From Epiperipatus broadwayi (taxonomy: Eukaryota; Onychophora; Udeonychophora; Euonychophora; Peripatidae), in contig JAQFVV010006426.1 of NCBI GenBank assembly GCA_028023455.1, forward strand, positions 806,001 through 870,000: a DNA stretch of 64,000 nt, given 5' to 3'. A program made the position numbers and the translations under genes. Numbering within the stretch: the first letter of the stretch is position 1; every line of letters begins with the position of its first letter. Below the pieces are notes generated by a model, which was not told where the DNA came from, searched no databases, and saw only the letters and a list, made by a program, of their open reading frames with translations. This document shows, piece after piece, positions 34,064 through 46,149 of this stretch.

Positions 34064-35793
34064 AAGTGAGAATTACAAGCAGTCTTTTACTCATATAAGG
34101 GAAGAATTCTGCGACTTCTTTCTTAAATCAAATTTTAAATGTTAAATGGTTAACATTAATTAAGTCGTGTGTAGTGAATGGTATATAAGTTTTATAATAT
34201 TACAGGTTATTTTGCTCAAAGCTACATTGGTTTGTAAATGTAAATACTATAAAAGCAGCTCACCTTTGTCAGCACCAAGAACATGACTTTTTATTTTTTT
34301 GTAAATGAAAGGTTGTGTTGACAGCAGATTAAAGTTTCCTGGTGTTGATAAGGACTGACTGCTTTCATGTGACTTACTTTTAAAATATTGTATTAGTATT
34401 GTATTAATGCATTTATAATAAATTATTCATGCTTATTTTTCAAGCACATGCATGTTTTGTCATGATCCTCCTTCCAATATTTATCCATACATGCATATTT
34501 GAAATTTATGAAATTTATTCATTGTAAATTAGATCATGACACTTAAATAGAAAAATGAAGAAAAACATTAAATGATGAAATTTATCACATCTCTACATAA
34601 AGATATAGTAAAGCATTAGTCATTGTGTGTAATGTATTTTTCAACAAATGAAAATAAACACTACATCATAAAAAATATTTGCTCAAAGCATAAAAAACGA
34701 AAGATGCGTTGACTTCTTTATCACGTTTTGTTAATTTCTTGCCCTTTATGCATATTCCAGGAGAATGTACATAAAATTTAAGTTGATGACTTTCTATATC
34801 TTAATCTATAAATTAGCCTTTCTTTTAGCTTATCCATATTTTACTCTTCTTATTCTTAAGAAATTAAATAACATTTGAATATCAAAATAATAAAATATCC
34901 AAATTTTATCCCTTTTTTCAATTTCCTAGTTTAGAATCAGTTCAAGATAGCTCATAAATAAATTGCTTTTATTATTGAGCCAATTGTTAAGAGCATGGTA
35001 GCTTTTCAATTTTTATCATAGTTTCAATATGTTATTGCAAAAGAAAATGTATTTTATTCAATTTAAGCTCAATTTGAACAAATTTGATGCAATTTTTGGT
35101 TTCTTAGTTGTCAGTCTTGTTTATTGTTTTTAATAAGAGACAGGACAGAGGTGGCAATTCTGTGAAATCCTAAGTATAGTAATGCAATATTTATGAAGTA
35201 TAAGACAAGCCTGATATGAAAAGTAATAGTACTAATATATCTCATCATGTAATGCACAGTATGTACTTATGTAGTTTTTGTTTTATTTTTGTATTTTAAT
35301 ATACATTTTCCAAACAATGAAACAAAATATATAAATAGCTTTTTTTTAAAGCACAATTATGCAGATTTTTTAAATACCTACCAACTTATTGGACACATTC
35401 TAAGCCAAGTGTAACTCTTCCATCAAAAATTGTAGACTAGTTTGAGTTTGTTAGTAGCTTAATTGAAAATTTACAGGAAATTCATAATAATAGTTTTATT
35501 TAATAAAAGAGAAGTTGTTTCTGATGTAGAATATTAAATTAATTAATCTGCTAAATTCTCTTATGCCATTAATATTTGTATTCTCTTAAAAAAAAGATTA
35601 TAACATAATACTGTTTCCATTAACATTCATTGAAGCACACTCAATGCTCTTGAAGTCTTCAGCTAATGAATTTGTAATAAACTAAAAGAAAAAAACGATT
35701 GTTTACAATAAATGATTCAGTTCTTCTACCTATTGTGAGATTGAATAATTAAGATACTCATGTTTATTAAATTTCTATGTAGTGTTTTTCTAA
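34064..35793. other. Intron of WD40 gene, no gene seen
   Basis: AT-rich DNA with no motif, repeat boundary or RNA gene that I can support. Confidence 0.45.
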
Positions 35794-36075
35794 ATATAGG
35801 GGATTTGAATTCAGACTTTCAAGTACTTGTCAACTATCCACACTATCTCATACCACTGATACACATGACCACACACATGTAGAAAATAAAAATAATCACC
35901 AATATATGTATTTTGTGCTAAACCAGCATTCATTAGTTGGTCCACACTATCATCTCCCACATATATGTATAACCAGTGTTTAGTTTATATTAAGATAGCA
36001 AATCTTCATACTTAAATGGACAGGTTTCAATCTACTCCAATCTCCAACTCTTGAGCCATCCATACCACTGAAAAT
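35794..36075 (-). mobile_element. Family B unit, ribozyme decayed
   Basis: Same layout as 32921-33150 plus additional inner sequence (GGACAGGTTTCAATCTACTC). The hammerhead at 35894-35947 has CUAAUGA and AAAA in place of CUGAUGA and GAAA and so is dead, while stem II AUGCU-GGUUU-AGCAC is partly kept. Confidence 0.7.
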
Positions 36076-36380
36076 CTAATGATGAAATGCCCAAATCCCA
36101 TGCTGATGCCAATATTATTGCCATGTCTAGATTATGTCTTTGCTATATCCAGAAGTAGTTAGTTCAGTAACAAGTGGGAGCAAGCAAATTGCCGACTAAA
36201 TATGATTTAAAAATTAATCAATAAAAAATATAAGTTGACAAACATTAGAAACAAAAGAATACTTATCAGATAAATAGTAGTTTAAATGGAGAAGACAATC
36301 TTTAATATATTAGACAATCTTTCAAATGCTAGTAATTAATTCAACACTCTCTCTCACACCCCCATATATATATATATATT

Positions 36381-39300
36381 GTAACGGGCACAGACGTTAA
36401 TTACATTGTTTTTTTTATTAGTAAACATGAAAAAAAATAAAAGTTCGCCAATAAAAACTTCTTTTTTAAGACTTAAAAATAAAAAAATCATCTTAAACTC
36501 GCATATATATAAAATTGCACAGATAAATAATTATTAAAATAAAACTTTATTAAAGAAAAAGTATTTTAAAACTAAATTTTCAGAAAAGATTTAGAGATAA
36601 AAATATATGCTTAAGTTTGAAAACAGATTAATTAATCTTTTGTAAAATGGAAATGATTATTTTAATTAGTAAACTAGCCTTGGGCATCTAAAATGTATAA
36701 GCAATGGTCAGATAGGAAAACAATAGGAACAGAATGGCCAGTGAAAGAAATCCATCGGGGAAATAGGACCTCAACGGAAGGATCATCATCAACGATGACG
36801 TAACGTCCATTGGATCCTAAAGTTATGTATAAATGAAAAAATTTGGAAATAAAAAGTGATTTGGTTTAATTAATTAGAAGGAGGATATGTGACCATATGT
36901 GTTAGTACGGAGTTGAAGGAGAAGGGATTGAAAAGACGCACTCTTCAATTCCTTCAGTTGTTATAAAAATGGAAAAATGAAACATCGCTTTTCTTATACT
37001 GAGGACAACAGAATCGTCGGGGGATTTAATGTGGATTCTAAACGGCATGCAATGAATCAAGAGGAACGTTGAAAAAAAATCATAAGAACTTTAAAAACAT
37101 TTTGAAACATTTTGAAACACTAAGAACTTTAAAATATAAACTTTCTCAGTCTTTAATTTATAAGAAATAGAATCCTATCTGACCAACGTTATTTATTAAT
37201 TAGTTATAATTTTATTTAATGTATTTCTTTTGTAAAATCATTTCCATGATTTCTGTTTTCAGATAAATTAAAATATATCAATGTTAAACTTAAGTCGGGC
37301 ATGAATGGCTGTATAGATTTGTAAAGTTATATTAGGGGAGGGTAATCTTAGGTTATTTGTTTCGTAGTTAAATTGGGTCAATGGATTGGATATATTGCTG
37401 TAGTTAGTAGATGTAATGCAAGATTCGCTATGGGCAGAATCGTTTGTATACGCCGCACTCAGCCGTTTGCCTATGGAAGGAATTATAAGTCGGAGACCGC
37501 AGTTCCTTTCTATGGAGTTTTTTTTTTATTGCTCTTCTTATCAGATAGATGTAGTATTCCTATCTGACGAGAGGCAATTTCTTCTCTTAACTTTTTGTGC
37601 TGCCATATTTCGTATTACATTGAATACATCGATATATCAGATGAATTGACGTTAGGTTGACTGCGAACTTTTAGCCTAAGGTTAAATAAGGATAGGATAT
37701 TTTATTTTCAAATGCAAATCTACGTAGTCTATTCATACTCGACACTAAATAAAAATGCATTAAATTTAAGTTGTTTATAGACACTTGCATGGATTGGTTA
37801 TCGGTTAATTATTGTTTTGGGTATTCATATTTGATCAAAATATATAGACATTCGATAAATAATGATACCTTACGGTGAGTATCTAAAATGTATTTATTCG
37901 GATGTCTTTTAAGTTATTGGTGTCAATGCAAGCATCTTATATGTGAATGCTAATGGGTTACTTATAAATTTCCCTCTGCAATTGACGGTATCAATGACTT
38001 TATATTTTGATCGTTTATGTTTATTTTGAAATGTCTTTAACCGTGAAATCTATGTAACCGATCTATACTCAACATGTTTTGAAACAAACTTTTTTAAATC
38101 CATTTGTGCGAACTAATAATAGTATGTAACGATCCGGATTTAGAGCTTAATGTCATCTACACTGCAGGGCGCCATCTAGGCATTTGAACCTAGAAAAATT
38201 TATAAAGTAGGCAGATACGTAAGTCAAAAAAAAAATTTTTTTTTTTTTTTTATAAATTTTGATTTCGGTCGTTAGCCCATGTCACTAGCTCATTGGAGTA
38301 GCAGAGATTTAATAATATAATATCTTATCTAATTATATTTCAATATTAAAAAATAAATAAAATAAGCCACTGCCAGTAATTAACATACAAAAATTTATTT
38401 ACGCACATATATATATAAGATTTAACATTATTATTTTAATATGTTTACTTTAACATTTAACATTATTTTTACTTTTATTTTAGAATTTAAATTTACATTT
38501 TAATTTTTATGCTATTATAAGTTCGCACAGAGGGATTTATAAAAGTTGTTTATAAATGTTGAGTATAGATCGGTTACATAGATTACACGGCTAAAACATT
38601 TCAAAATAAACATAAACGATCAAAATACAAAATCATTGATACCGTCAATTGCATAGGGAATACAAGAAACCCACTGGTATTCATCGTAAGATACCGCAGT
38701 GGCACCAATAACTTAAAAGACATCCGAATAAATACATTTTAGATACTCACCATAAGGTATCAGTATTTACCGAATGTCTATATATATTTTGACCGAATAT
38801 GAAAACCAAAAACATAATTAGCCAGTAACGAATCCATGCAAGCATCTATAAACAACTTAAATTTAATGCATTTTTATTTAGTGTCGAGTATGAATAGACT
38901 ACATAGATTTGCATTTGAAGATAAAACATTCTATCCCCATTTAACCTTAGGCTAAAAGTTCGCAGTCAACCTGGCGTCAATCCATCTGATATATCGATGT
39001 ATTCAATGTAATACGAATACGGCAACACAAAATAGGTTAAGATAAGACATTGACTCTCATCAGATAGGAATATTACATCTATCTAACGAGAAGAACAATA
39101 AAAAAAAAACTCCATAGAAATGGACTGCGGTCATTTTGCCGACTTACGATCGCATTCCCTAGGCAAGAGGAAGTGTGCGGCATATACAAGTGATTCTGCC
39201 CGTAGCGAATCTTGCATTACATCTACTAACTACATCAATATATCCAATCCATTGACCCAATTCAACAACGACATGAATAACCTAAGATTACCCTCCCCTA

Positions 39301-40287
39301 ATATAACTTTACAAATCTATACAGCCATTCATGCCCGACTTAAGTTTATCATTGATATATTTTAATTTATCGGAAAACAGAAATCATAATAAAACTTAAA
39401 GAACAAAAAAATATATAAATGGAAATGATTTTACAAAAGAAATACATCAAATAACATTTTAACTACTTTAGTCAGATAGGAAATTCTTATATTTATAAAT
39501 ATTGAAAAGTTTAGTATTTAGAGTTCTTTTGTTTAGAAATGTTCATAAATTATTTATATTTAAAGCTGAGAGTTCAAAAAGTTCTTACGATTTCAAAACG
39601 TTCCTTTTATCCGTTGCTTGCCGTTTGGAATCCACATTAAATCCCCCGATGATCCTGTTGTCCTCAGTATAAGAAAAGCGATGTTTCATTTCTTTTTTTT
39701 TTTTTAACAACTGAAGGGATTGAAGAGTGCGTCTTTTCAATCCCTTCTCCTTCAACTCCGCACTAACACATATAGTCACATCTCCTCCTTCTAATTAATT
39801 AAACCAAATCACTTTTTATTTCCAAATTTTTTCTTTTATACATAACTTTAGGATCCAATGGACGTTACGTCATCGTTGATGATGATCCTTCCATTGAGGT
39901 CCGATTTCCCCGATGGATTTCTTTCATTGGCCATTCTGTTCCTATTGTTTTCCTATCTGACCATTGCTTATACATTTTAGATGCCCAAGGCTAGTTTACT
40001 AATTAAAATAATCATTTCCATTTTACAAAAGATTAATTAATCTGTTTTCAAACTTAAACATATATTTTTATCTCTAAATCTTTTCTGAAAATTTAGTTTT
40101 AAAATACTTTTTCTTTAATAAAGTTTTATTTTAATAATTATTTATCTGTGCGATTTTATATATATGCGAGTTTAAGATGATTTTTTTTATTTTTAATTCT
40201 TAAAAAAGAAGTTTTTATTGGCGAACTTTTATTTTTTTTCATGTTTACTAATAAAAAAAACAATGTAACGACATCTGTGCCCGTTAC
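36381..40287. mobile_element. 3.9-kb foldback element with about 1.75-kb inverted arms
   Basis: Left arm 36381-38126 and right arm about 38508-40287 are inverted copies along their whole length, with scattered substitutions and small indels. Ends are GTAACGGGCACAGACGT and its counterpart; within the last 27 bp GTAACG and CGTTAC also form a small internal palindrome. The element sits in a (TA)n tract, so a target duplication cannot be read. Neither the arms nor the 381-bp middle encode a transposase. Open frames here (for example 37373-37649, 39120-39365, 39585-39779) are short and differ between arms. A 16-residue string MKHRFSYTEDNRI-GG is readable in both arms but is not supported as a gene. 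Confidence 0.9.
38127..38507. other. Unique middle of the foldback element
   Basis: Starts with GTAACGATCCGGATTTAGAG and contains GCGCCATCTAGG, a long A-T homopolymer junction near 38227-38252 and an AT-rich remainder. No open frame. The initial GTAACG matches the first six bases of the element's own terminus, so the middle may itself begin with an element end. Confidence 0.5.
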
Positions 40288-40830
40288 AATATATATATAT
40301 TCTACAAAATAAATTCAATATATAAATACTTTTTAAATGATGAGATTTATAAATATCATAAAGGTCTACCTGATTTGTGAACTGACCTCCATCTATTTGT
40401 TATCTACAAAGGAGATATCTCTTTGAATTAAAACTCCACGTCTCCTGAACAGCATGTGAGCATATACAAATTTCATCAAACTTCTCATCTACTATGCTTT
40501 TCTATAACCTTGCAGAGATTAATTCTCTTAAGAACATGTGTATCTGGAAAGATTGATTCTAACTTCATATCTGGCCTATTAGCACTACAATCAATACTTA
40601 GTCTATTTTTACTTACATGTATTTTTTAATTAATACTGCTAATCCCTTTCATTATCATATATTTTTGAAACAACAAATATTTCTATGTAGTCAATCTTTT
40701 ATATAAGAAATATAAACTCTTATTTATATATATAACTCACACCATATTTTACATATAAACAAATATCAATATTTTACAAACATACAATGATTCAATAGCT
40801 TGATGAAACACTTCTTCCCCTCATTCTAGA

Positions 40831-41988
40831 TAATTATCAAAATGTTTAGTCACACTCATAGATTTTAAGTCATTTTAACATTCTTTAGTGTTTTGTCTAT
40901 TTCAGAGATGCAATAGGTTGGGATCTCACTATTTTTATTCCTCTCTTTTTGAGACAGCTTCATAATGAACTTTTCTTTATCTCATACTTCCAATGGTTCA
41001 TCAAGCTAGTCATTCTACCATTAAATCAGCCTTTTCTTTCATCACCAGGAACAATCTTTATTTTTCTCAGTTTCCATTTCGGTTAATTCCATTTTGCAAC
41101 TTTTAAAATTATTTGCATAATCTTTACTATCAGACAACATTATCATTTTGAATTGCTTTGACAGTACCTTAACTACTATTCCTGCTTGTCACTGTTTAAA
41201 TCATGAAGCCATATTTGTTCCCCTATCTGAAATTTCATTATTTTTATTTTATTAACCATATTTTCCATCATATGAAGATCTAACAATGATTTTGGGGGTT
41301 CATAATTTTTAAACCTCAGAATTTCTGCAGATAATGTTTACATAGCAATGCTTAGTACAGAATGTTGAAAAAATATTGTAGCTATTAGAACTTTGCGAAA
41401 TCTTTAATGCTTGTTTGATACAAACTTGAAACCAATGATATATGATACCACATTTGTGATAGCTATCATTTTTACATTTGTTTTTACATGTCCTGGTCTG
41501 TTGCAGCAATAACATGTTCCAATGATAATACCAATATCTTAGCAATTTTTTTGTCAAGAACAATCATTTAACAGTTCACAAAGTCTGAAATAAATTGGAA
41601 CTCATATTTATATGTTATGAAATTTACAACAACCTTCAGCAATTGTTACTAAGTTTTCTGCTAGTCCCCTACAATAACTGATTGAGAAGAATATTCTCTA
41701 ACTCAGTATTGAAATTACTTTTTCTAAAGAATATACACTCCTACATTAAATTTCTGTATATTTTCCTTTATTCCTGGAATGTATTACTAAATTGCAGGTG
41801 CATTACATGAATAAATGTAGTGAGCTTGAAATGTTTATTTAACTCTTCTGTTAAGTCACTATATAGTACATCTGCGACTTTTGGGACACAAAGTTGTTTA
41901 GTCATTTGTAATAATCTAATTTCTATTAACTACACTTTTAACTTATCATCTACTACTATATTAATTAGCATATACCTTTTAACATGTG

Positions 41989-42035
<47 letters not shown>

Positions 42036-43169
42036 ATGCTGCTATGTATTATTTGCATCAAATCCAGAAATAGTGTTATTTTTCAGTGCCATTGTTAATT
42101 CTGTCTGATGCAAATTTAAAATTCTAATGTGTTACCTGGTGTTGCTCAAAAGATAGAACAATCATGCCTGTATTAGTCTACAAAATTCAGCGGAAGTTGC
42201 TCTCCATTGGTTGAACTTTTATCAGGATGAATTAGGCTCAGATGAATTAATTACTAGCTGAACAAGCATTAAAAAGTAATCAATAAAAACTTAATTTTGC
42301 AATTGGCGAACAATAAATAAAACTTGATTTATTATATAAATTATACACCATGCTGTGTCCCCAATTATGACTGGGTGACCAGCAAACAATATACAGTAAA
42401 AACTACAAATAACAACACATAATAATTTGTTTACAATTTAGAAAAGTAATTACTATACTAATCTTTAACACTAATACATAAAGTCTGCATTTAAGCAAGC
42501 TTAATTCTACAATCAATTATTAAATAGCAAATAATGTTCACAAAGTTTAGCTATAAAGCTAAGCTATTATTCACTTTACCTTCACTAACGTCTGTAGTCT
42601 TTATCTTACAATCCTCAATGAGCCTCTTGAGGCATTTCAAAAATAATAATAAGAATGAGACAGTCTATTAAAAGCACTAGTTGGCTTAGTGACCTACAGG
42701 AGCCAAGGTCCTGGGAAAAAGAAATCCTCTGATAATGATCTACTGCTCTTCAACTCACGAAACCACAGAAAAAGCAACCACTCCTTTATCTCTAACATGT
42801 TATATCATCTCTTCTTTTGTTCCTCTTATCTTATCTGGAGTAAATTCTTTGGCTTTAATCAGTTCGTATTATTTAATTTGTTATCATACAATGAAACTCC
42901 TTAGCTTTTTAATTGTAAAATTAATTACTCTCTTATGAATTATTTCCATATATGGTAAGTTTATGAGGTCTATAATATTGATTAATCTTAGGAATTTATT
43001 TTCGTATCTATAGGGTTTTAAAATTAATTTAACGTTTTAGGAATTCCTTTCCATATATGGTAACTTATAAGCTCAGTTACATTAATCAATATATAGATGT
43101 GTCCATGTTTATTTAAATTACATTTAATTGAAAACATTTATTTTCAATGATTTATTTATTTAACTTTAA
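40831..43169. other. Intron of WD40 gene, no gene seen
   Basis: AT-rich sequence. A (TA)n microsatellite of about 44 bp lies at 41989-42032. The sequence TTCCATATATGGTAA and its surroundings occur twice, near 42944 and 43048 (a roughly 100-bp direct repeat). The open frames are not supported by any domain. Confidence 0.45.
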
Positions 43170-44250
43170 ACATTCTTTAATGTTTTATACACAGAAGAAT
43201 ATTTATCGGACAGATAGTAGCTTAAATATTTTTGGCATATGTGACAATTCTTCCTACATACCAGTAATTTGCAAAAAAAAAAAAAAAAGGTTGCCTTGAC
43301 AATAGATTGAGATTATTGATTGTTAATGATATTGGGATTGTCTTAAGTGTTGACTGGTTTTATTGATAATATTATAAATATAGCTCCATTTTCTACTTAG
43401 TCTTGATCAAAACATCAACTTTATTAGATTTTCTAAACCATGCATAATGAGCTTTTGCATTAGGTAAGGTTTATCAAATCTAACAATTTTTCTGACAGGG
43501 ATGAAACAATTCACAGCCTCATTTAATTCAAACTTTCATTGAAGAATCCATTACTTACTTATTTTAGAGCCCATGAAAGTGAAAATATTTGACCTAAAAA
43601 TTCTTCGCATGCATAGGTTTTAAAATCAGCAAGAAATAAACTTTTCTGTGAATGTTTAAACTGGGATACACAGAAATGAGACAATGTTTACATCTGTAAT
43701 AGTTTTATCCTTGTAAAGCAATCTAGTAAAGCGATTACTGAAATATTTATCAATAGCCTTTGGTCAAGGCCAGAGATTATACAAATTCAATACATAAATA
43801 CTTTCTAAACCCTGAGGATTAATAGAAATCATAAATGATCTGAATGACCTGTACTGTAGCTCTATATTTATTTATTACCTCAGATTAGATATCTCTGGAG
43901 TTTAAAACTCCAGCCTTACTAGAGGGTTAATGATCACACATGAATTCTCACAGCATTCTCATTTAACAGGCTTTTTATAACTTCACAGTCATTAATTATC
44001 TGGATAGATTAATTAACTTTCTATCTGGCTTAACAGCACTATAATCAATACTTGTTTCTTAATTAATATGAATAATTCCTTTTAATTACAACGATAATCC
44101 CTTTTGATTGGAGATATTTTTGTAACAACAAATGTTTCAATATAGATAATCTTTTATATATCAAATATAACATTTTAAATAATTCACATATTTTACATAT
44201 TGTGTCCGCATTTTATCATCAATATTTTACAAAACATATAATATAATCCT
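43170..44250. repeat. Dispersed repeat E, copy 2
   Basis: Uninterrupted but diverged partner of the repeat at 36180-36380 plus 40300-40830. It includes a 16-A run near 43274. No protein motif seen. Confidence 0.55.
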
Positions 44251-44859
44251 TTTTTTTTTGCCCAACACAGCACATTTTACTAAAGGATCTAGTCCTTATT
44301 TTATTCAGAAGATGTTTTTTATATTTGTTGAACTATCAAGTTACCACTCTGAAATGTTAAGACTTTAATATTTTAATTCCAGATTAACTTGTTGGCATAC
44401 CAGTTCAGTATTTTTATATTTTGCTGTCCTCAGATTTTCAATAACTGTAGGTAGTTCTACTGTTTGGTGGATTTGGTATAAAATCAAAAAGATATGACCC
44501 TGGTTAATGCAGTACATTTTAGGAATAAATTCTATTGATACTATTCCATCTCCACTATCTATTGAAAGTTTAAATAATCAACAAATGCTAGATGGATTTA
44601 ATAAGCATTAACATTTAGCATCCATTGATAACTCAAGTTTATAATAGATGACAGAACTGTTGATGCTTTTGGTTTTAAAAACTAGTTTACTTTTACATTT
44701 CAAACACATTTTTTTTTTCCATATTGCCTGCAACTGTATATTCCAAATTTAAAATCAGCCATTAATTGTAAATAAGATGATGAGTTAGGTAGAGAGAAAT
44801 GATAAAAGATGGAGATTATTCATTAATATAAAAAGTTATTATACAGACTTCAGATCATT

Positions 44860-45180
44860 TAATGAAGCATGGAAAGATATGTTTTGGGAGTAATAAAAAG
44901 AGATCAAAAGCAAAATACATGGGTGAGTAATAAAGAGATATCATTGACATCATTGAAAGATTTAAAAGACTTTAATAGAGCTAGGTTGGATATACTACTA
45001 AAAAAAATGATCCCAAGAAAATGTAAAAGACCTGAAAAAAGACCCTATTTGAGATGAATGGATGAAATAAGAAAGTTTGCTGGTGTGATGTGAGAAAAGA
45101 AACTGGTTCATTGAAAATTGATTAAACTTGGAACATCCTGCAGTGGATTGACAATGGTTGAAACTGATGATAAAGGTAGA
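44860..45180 (+). pseudogene. RTE-type retrotransposon, C-terminal relic
   Basis: The frame from 44869 reads MERYVLGVIKRDQKQNTWVS and later RPEKRPYLR, stop, MDEIRKFAG. This follows the order of the RTE C-terminus: 'ERxMLGIxxRDR..N', then 'R...GRPxxRWxDDIRxxAG', then a Trp-rich end. The usual WxGHxxR segment is degraded. An in-frame TGA and a lack of upstream RT show it is a decayed 3' fragment. Confidence 0.65.
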
Positions 45181-45504
45181 CATATTTGAAATTTATTAAA
45201 TTTGGGTTTATATTTAGGATTAACTAGAATATAATGATCTCTATTGTAATAAAATATGATTAACAGTCATTGAGATAGTTACGAAAAGATGCTTTGGTAA
45301 TAGTATGAATACTAAATCCTACCATCTGATGATGCTGTTTTTCACAAAACACACATCAATATACCATTTATAGCAGCCTTAACTTATGGCTGACAGTACA
45401 ATAGGTGTTTTTTGAACTGTAACAGGCCACCTGAGAGCGATGTATTTCTACGATTATGTCATGAAATACTATGCCCATTGCATTCAACAGTATTCATCAA
45501 GTGA

Positions 45505-46010
45505 GTGCTCTTGAACTCTCACTATTTGATGGTGGCCGTATTTGAAAGAGATGAAACTCTGCAAACATTCATTGTCAGAAATTTTTTAGAAAGCATTGTG
45601 GAATTAGTATTCCATATTAAGAATAGTCATGTCATCACACATGCTTTCCTATGCTTTTCAACTGCACACATCTTGAAAAGGTTCTTCTTTTCAGCAGAGT
45701 TTTTTCTGATTTCGGGTGCAAATATCTATTTATGCGTGAATCCGTGTGAGAATTGTAAAATGTCATCTGCAAATTGTCCAAATTGGTCAAAGCTGAGTGA
45801 ATTGCCATCTGGCCACACAAGTGGATGCACAATATTATGTTTTCCCAAAAAGAGAAACTCCTGCAAGTGTACCTATGTAGGTCTGCATAAGGAAAGTTGG
45901 TTCAAAGGCTCCAAAATCCCATTACTTACAGTTTTGAGGCTTCCCTGTTATTTTATTTGCGTGTTACTTTTGGTTGCTGTTTTTTATGCCACCGAAAATG
46001 GTGGTGGTTT
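45505..46010 (+). pseudogene. Possible Merlin/ISXO2-like transposase N-terminal relic
   Basis: The 207-codon open frame contains SGCTILCFPKKRNSCKCTYV followed by LHKESWFKGSKIPLLTVLRL. A CxC zinc-ribbon followed by 'xxxSWFxGSKIPL...L' is the N-terminal layout of ISXO2/Merlin transposases (zinc ribbon, then gSklp...l.l.y). The DDE catalytic core is not visible downstream; instead an A- and C-rich tract begins. The upstream part is not recognisable. I treat it as a relic, not as a host gene. Confidence 0.4.
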
Positions 46011-46149
46011 TTTTTTTTTACTTGTTTTGCTTCACAACTTGTCCAAAGTTTCATTTCTTTTTGATTCAATAAATTATTTTATGGAGAAACTTGTTGTTGT
46101 TTTTGGTGTTCACATAATTATAAAGTAATACTTGATAAGTTTCATTAAC

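Larger units (their letters stand above)
36180..40830. repeat. Dispersed repeat E, copy 1, split by foldback element
   Basis: 36180-36380 and 40300-40830 together align with 43170-44250. Landmarks: AGAATACTTATCAGATAAAT against AGAATATTTATCGGACAGAT; TTCAATATATAAATACTTTT against TTCAATACATAAATACTTTC; and the blocks around GAGATATCTCT and ACTACAATCAATACTT. The foldback element 36381-40287 interrupts it, so it is younger than repeat E. No coding motif recognised. Confidence 0.6.

Noticed and set aside
37373-37649. Open frames inside the foldback arm as genes
   Set aside because: The equivalent frame in the other arm is different and broken, so there is no coding constraint.
39059-39085. CUGAUGA in the right foldback arm (minus strand) as a hammerhead
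   Set aside because: No GAAA at the right distance and the other arm reads CUGACGAGAGG without stems.
45505-46128. 207-codon open frame as a host gene
   Set aside because: Only a short segment resembles a transposase N-terminus; the C-terminal half is low-complexity hydrophobic and runs into a homopolymer-rich tract. No splice sites fit.
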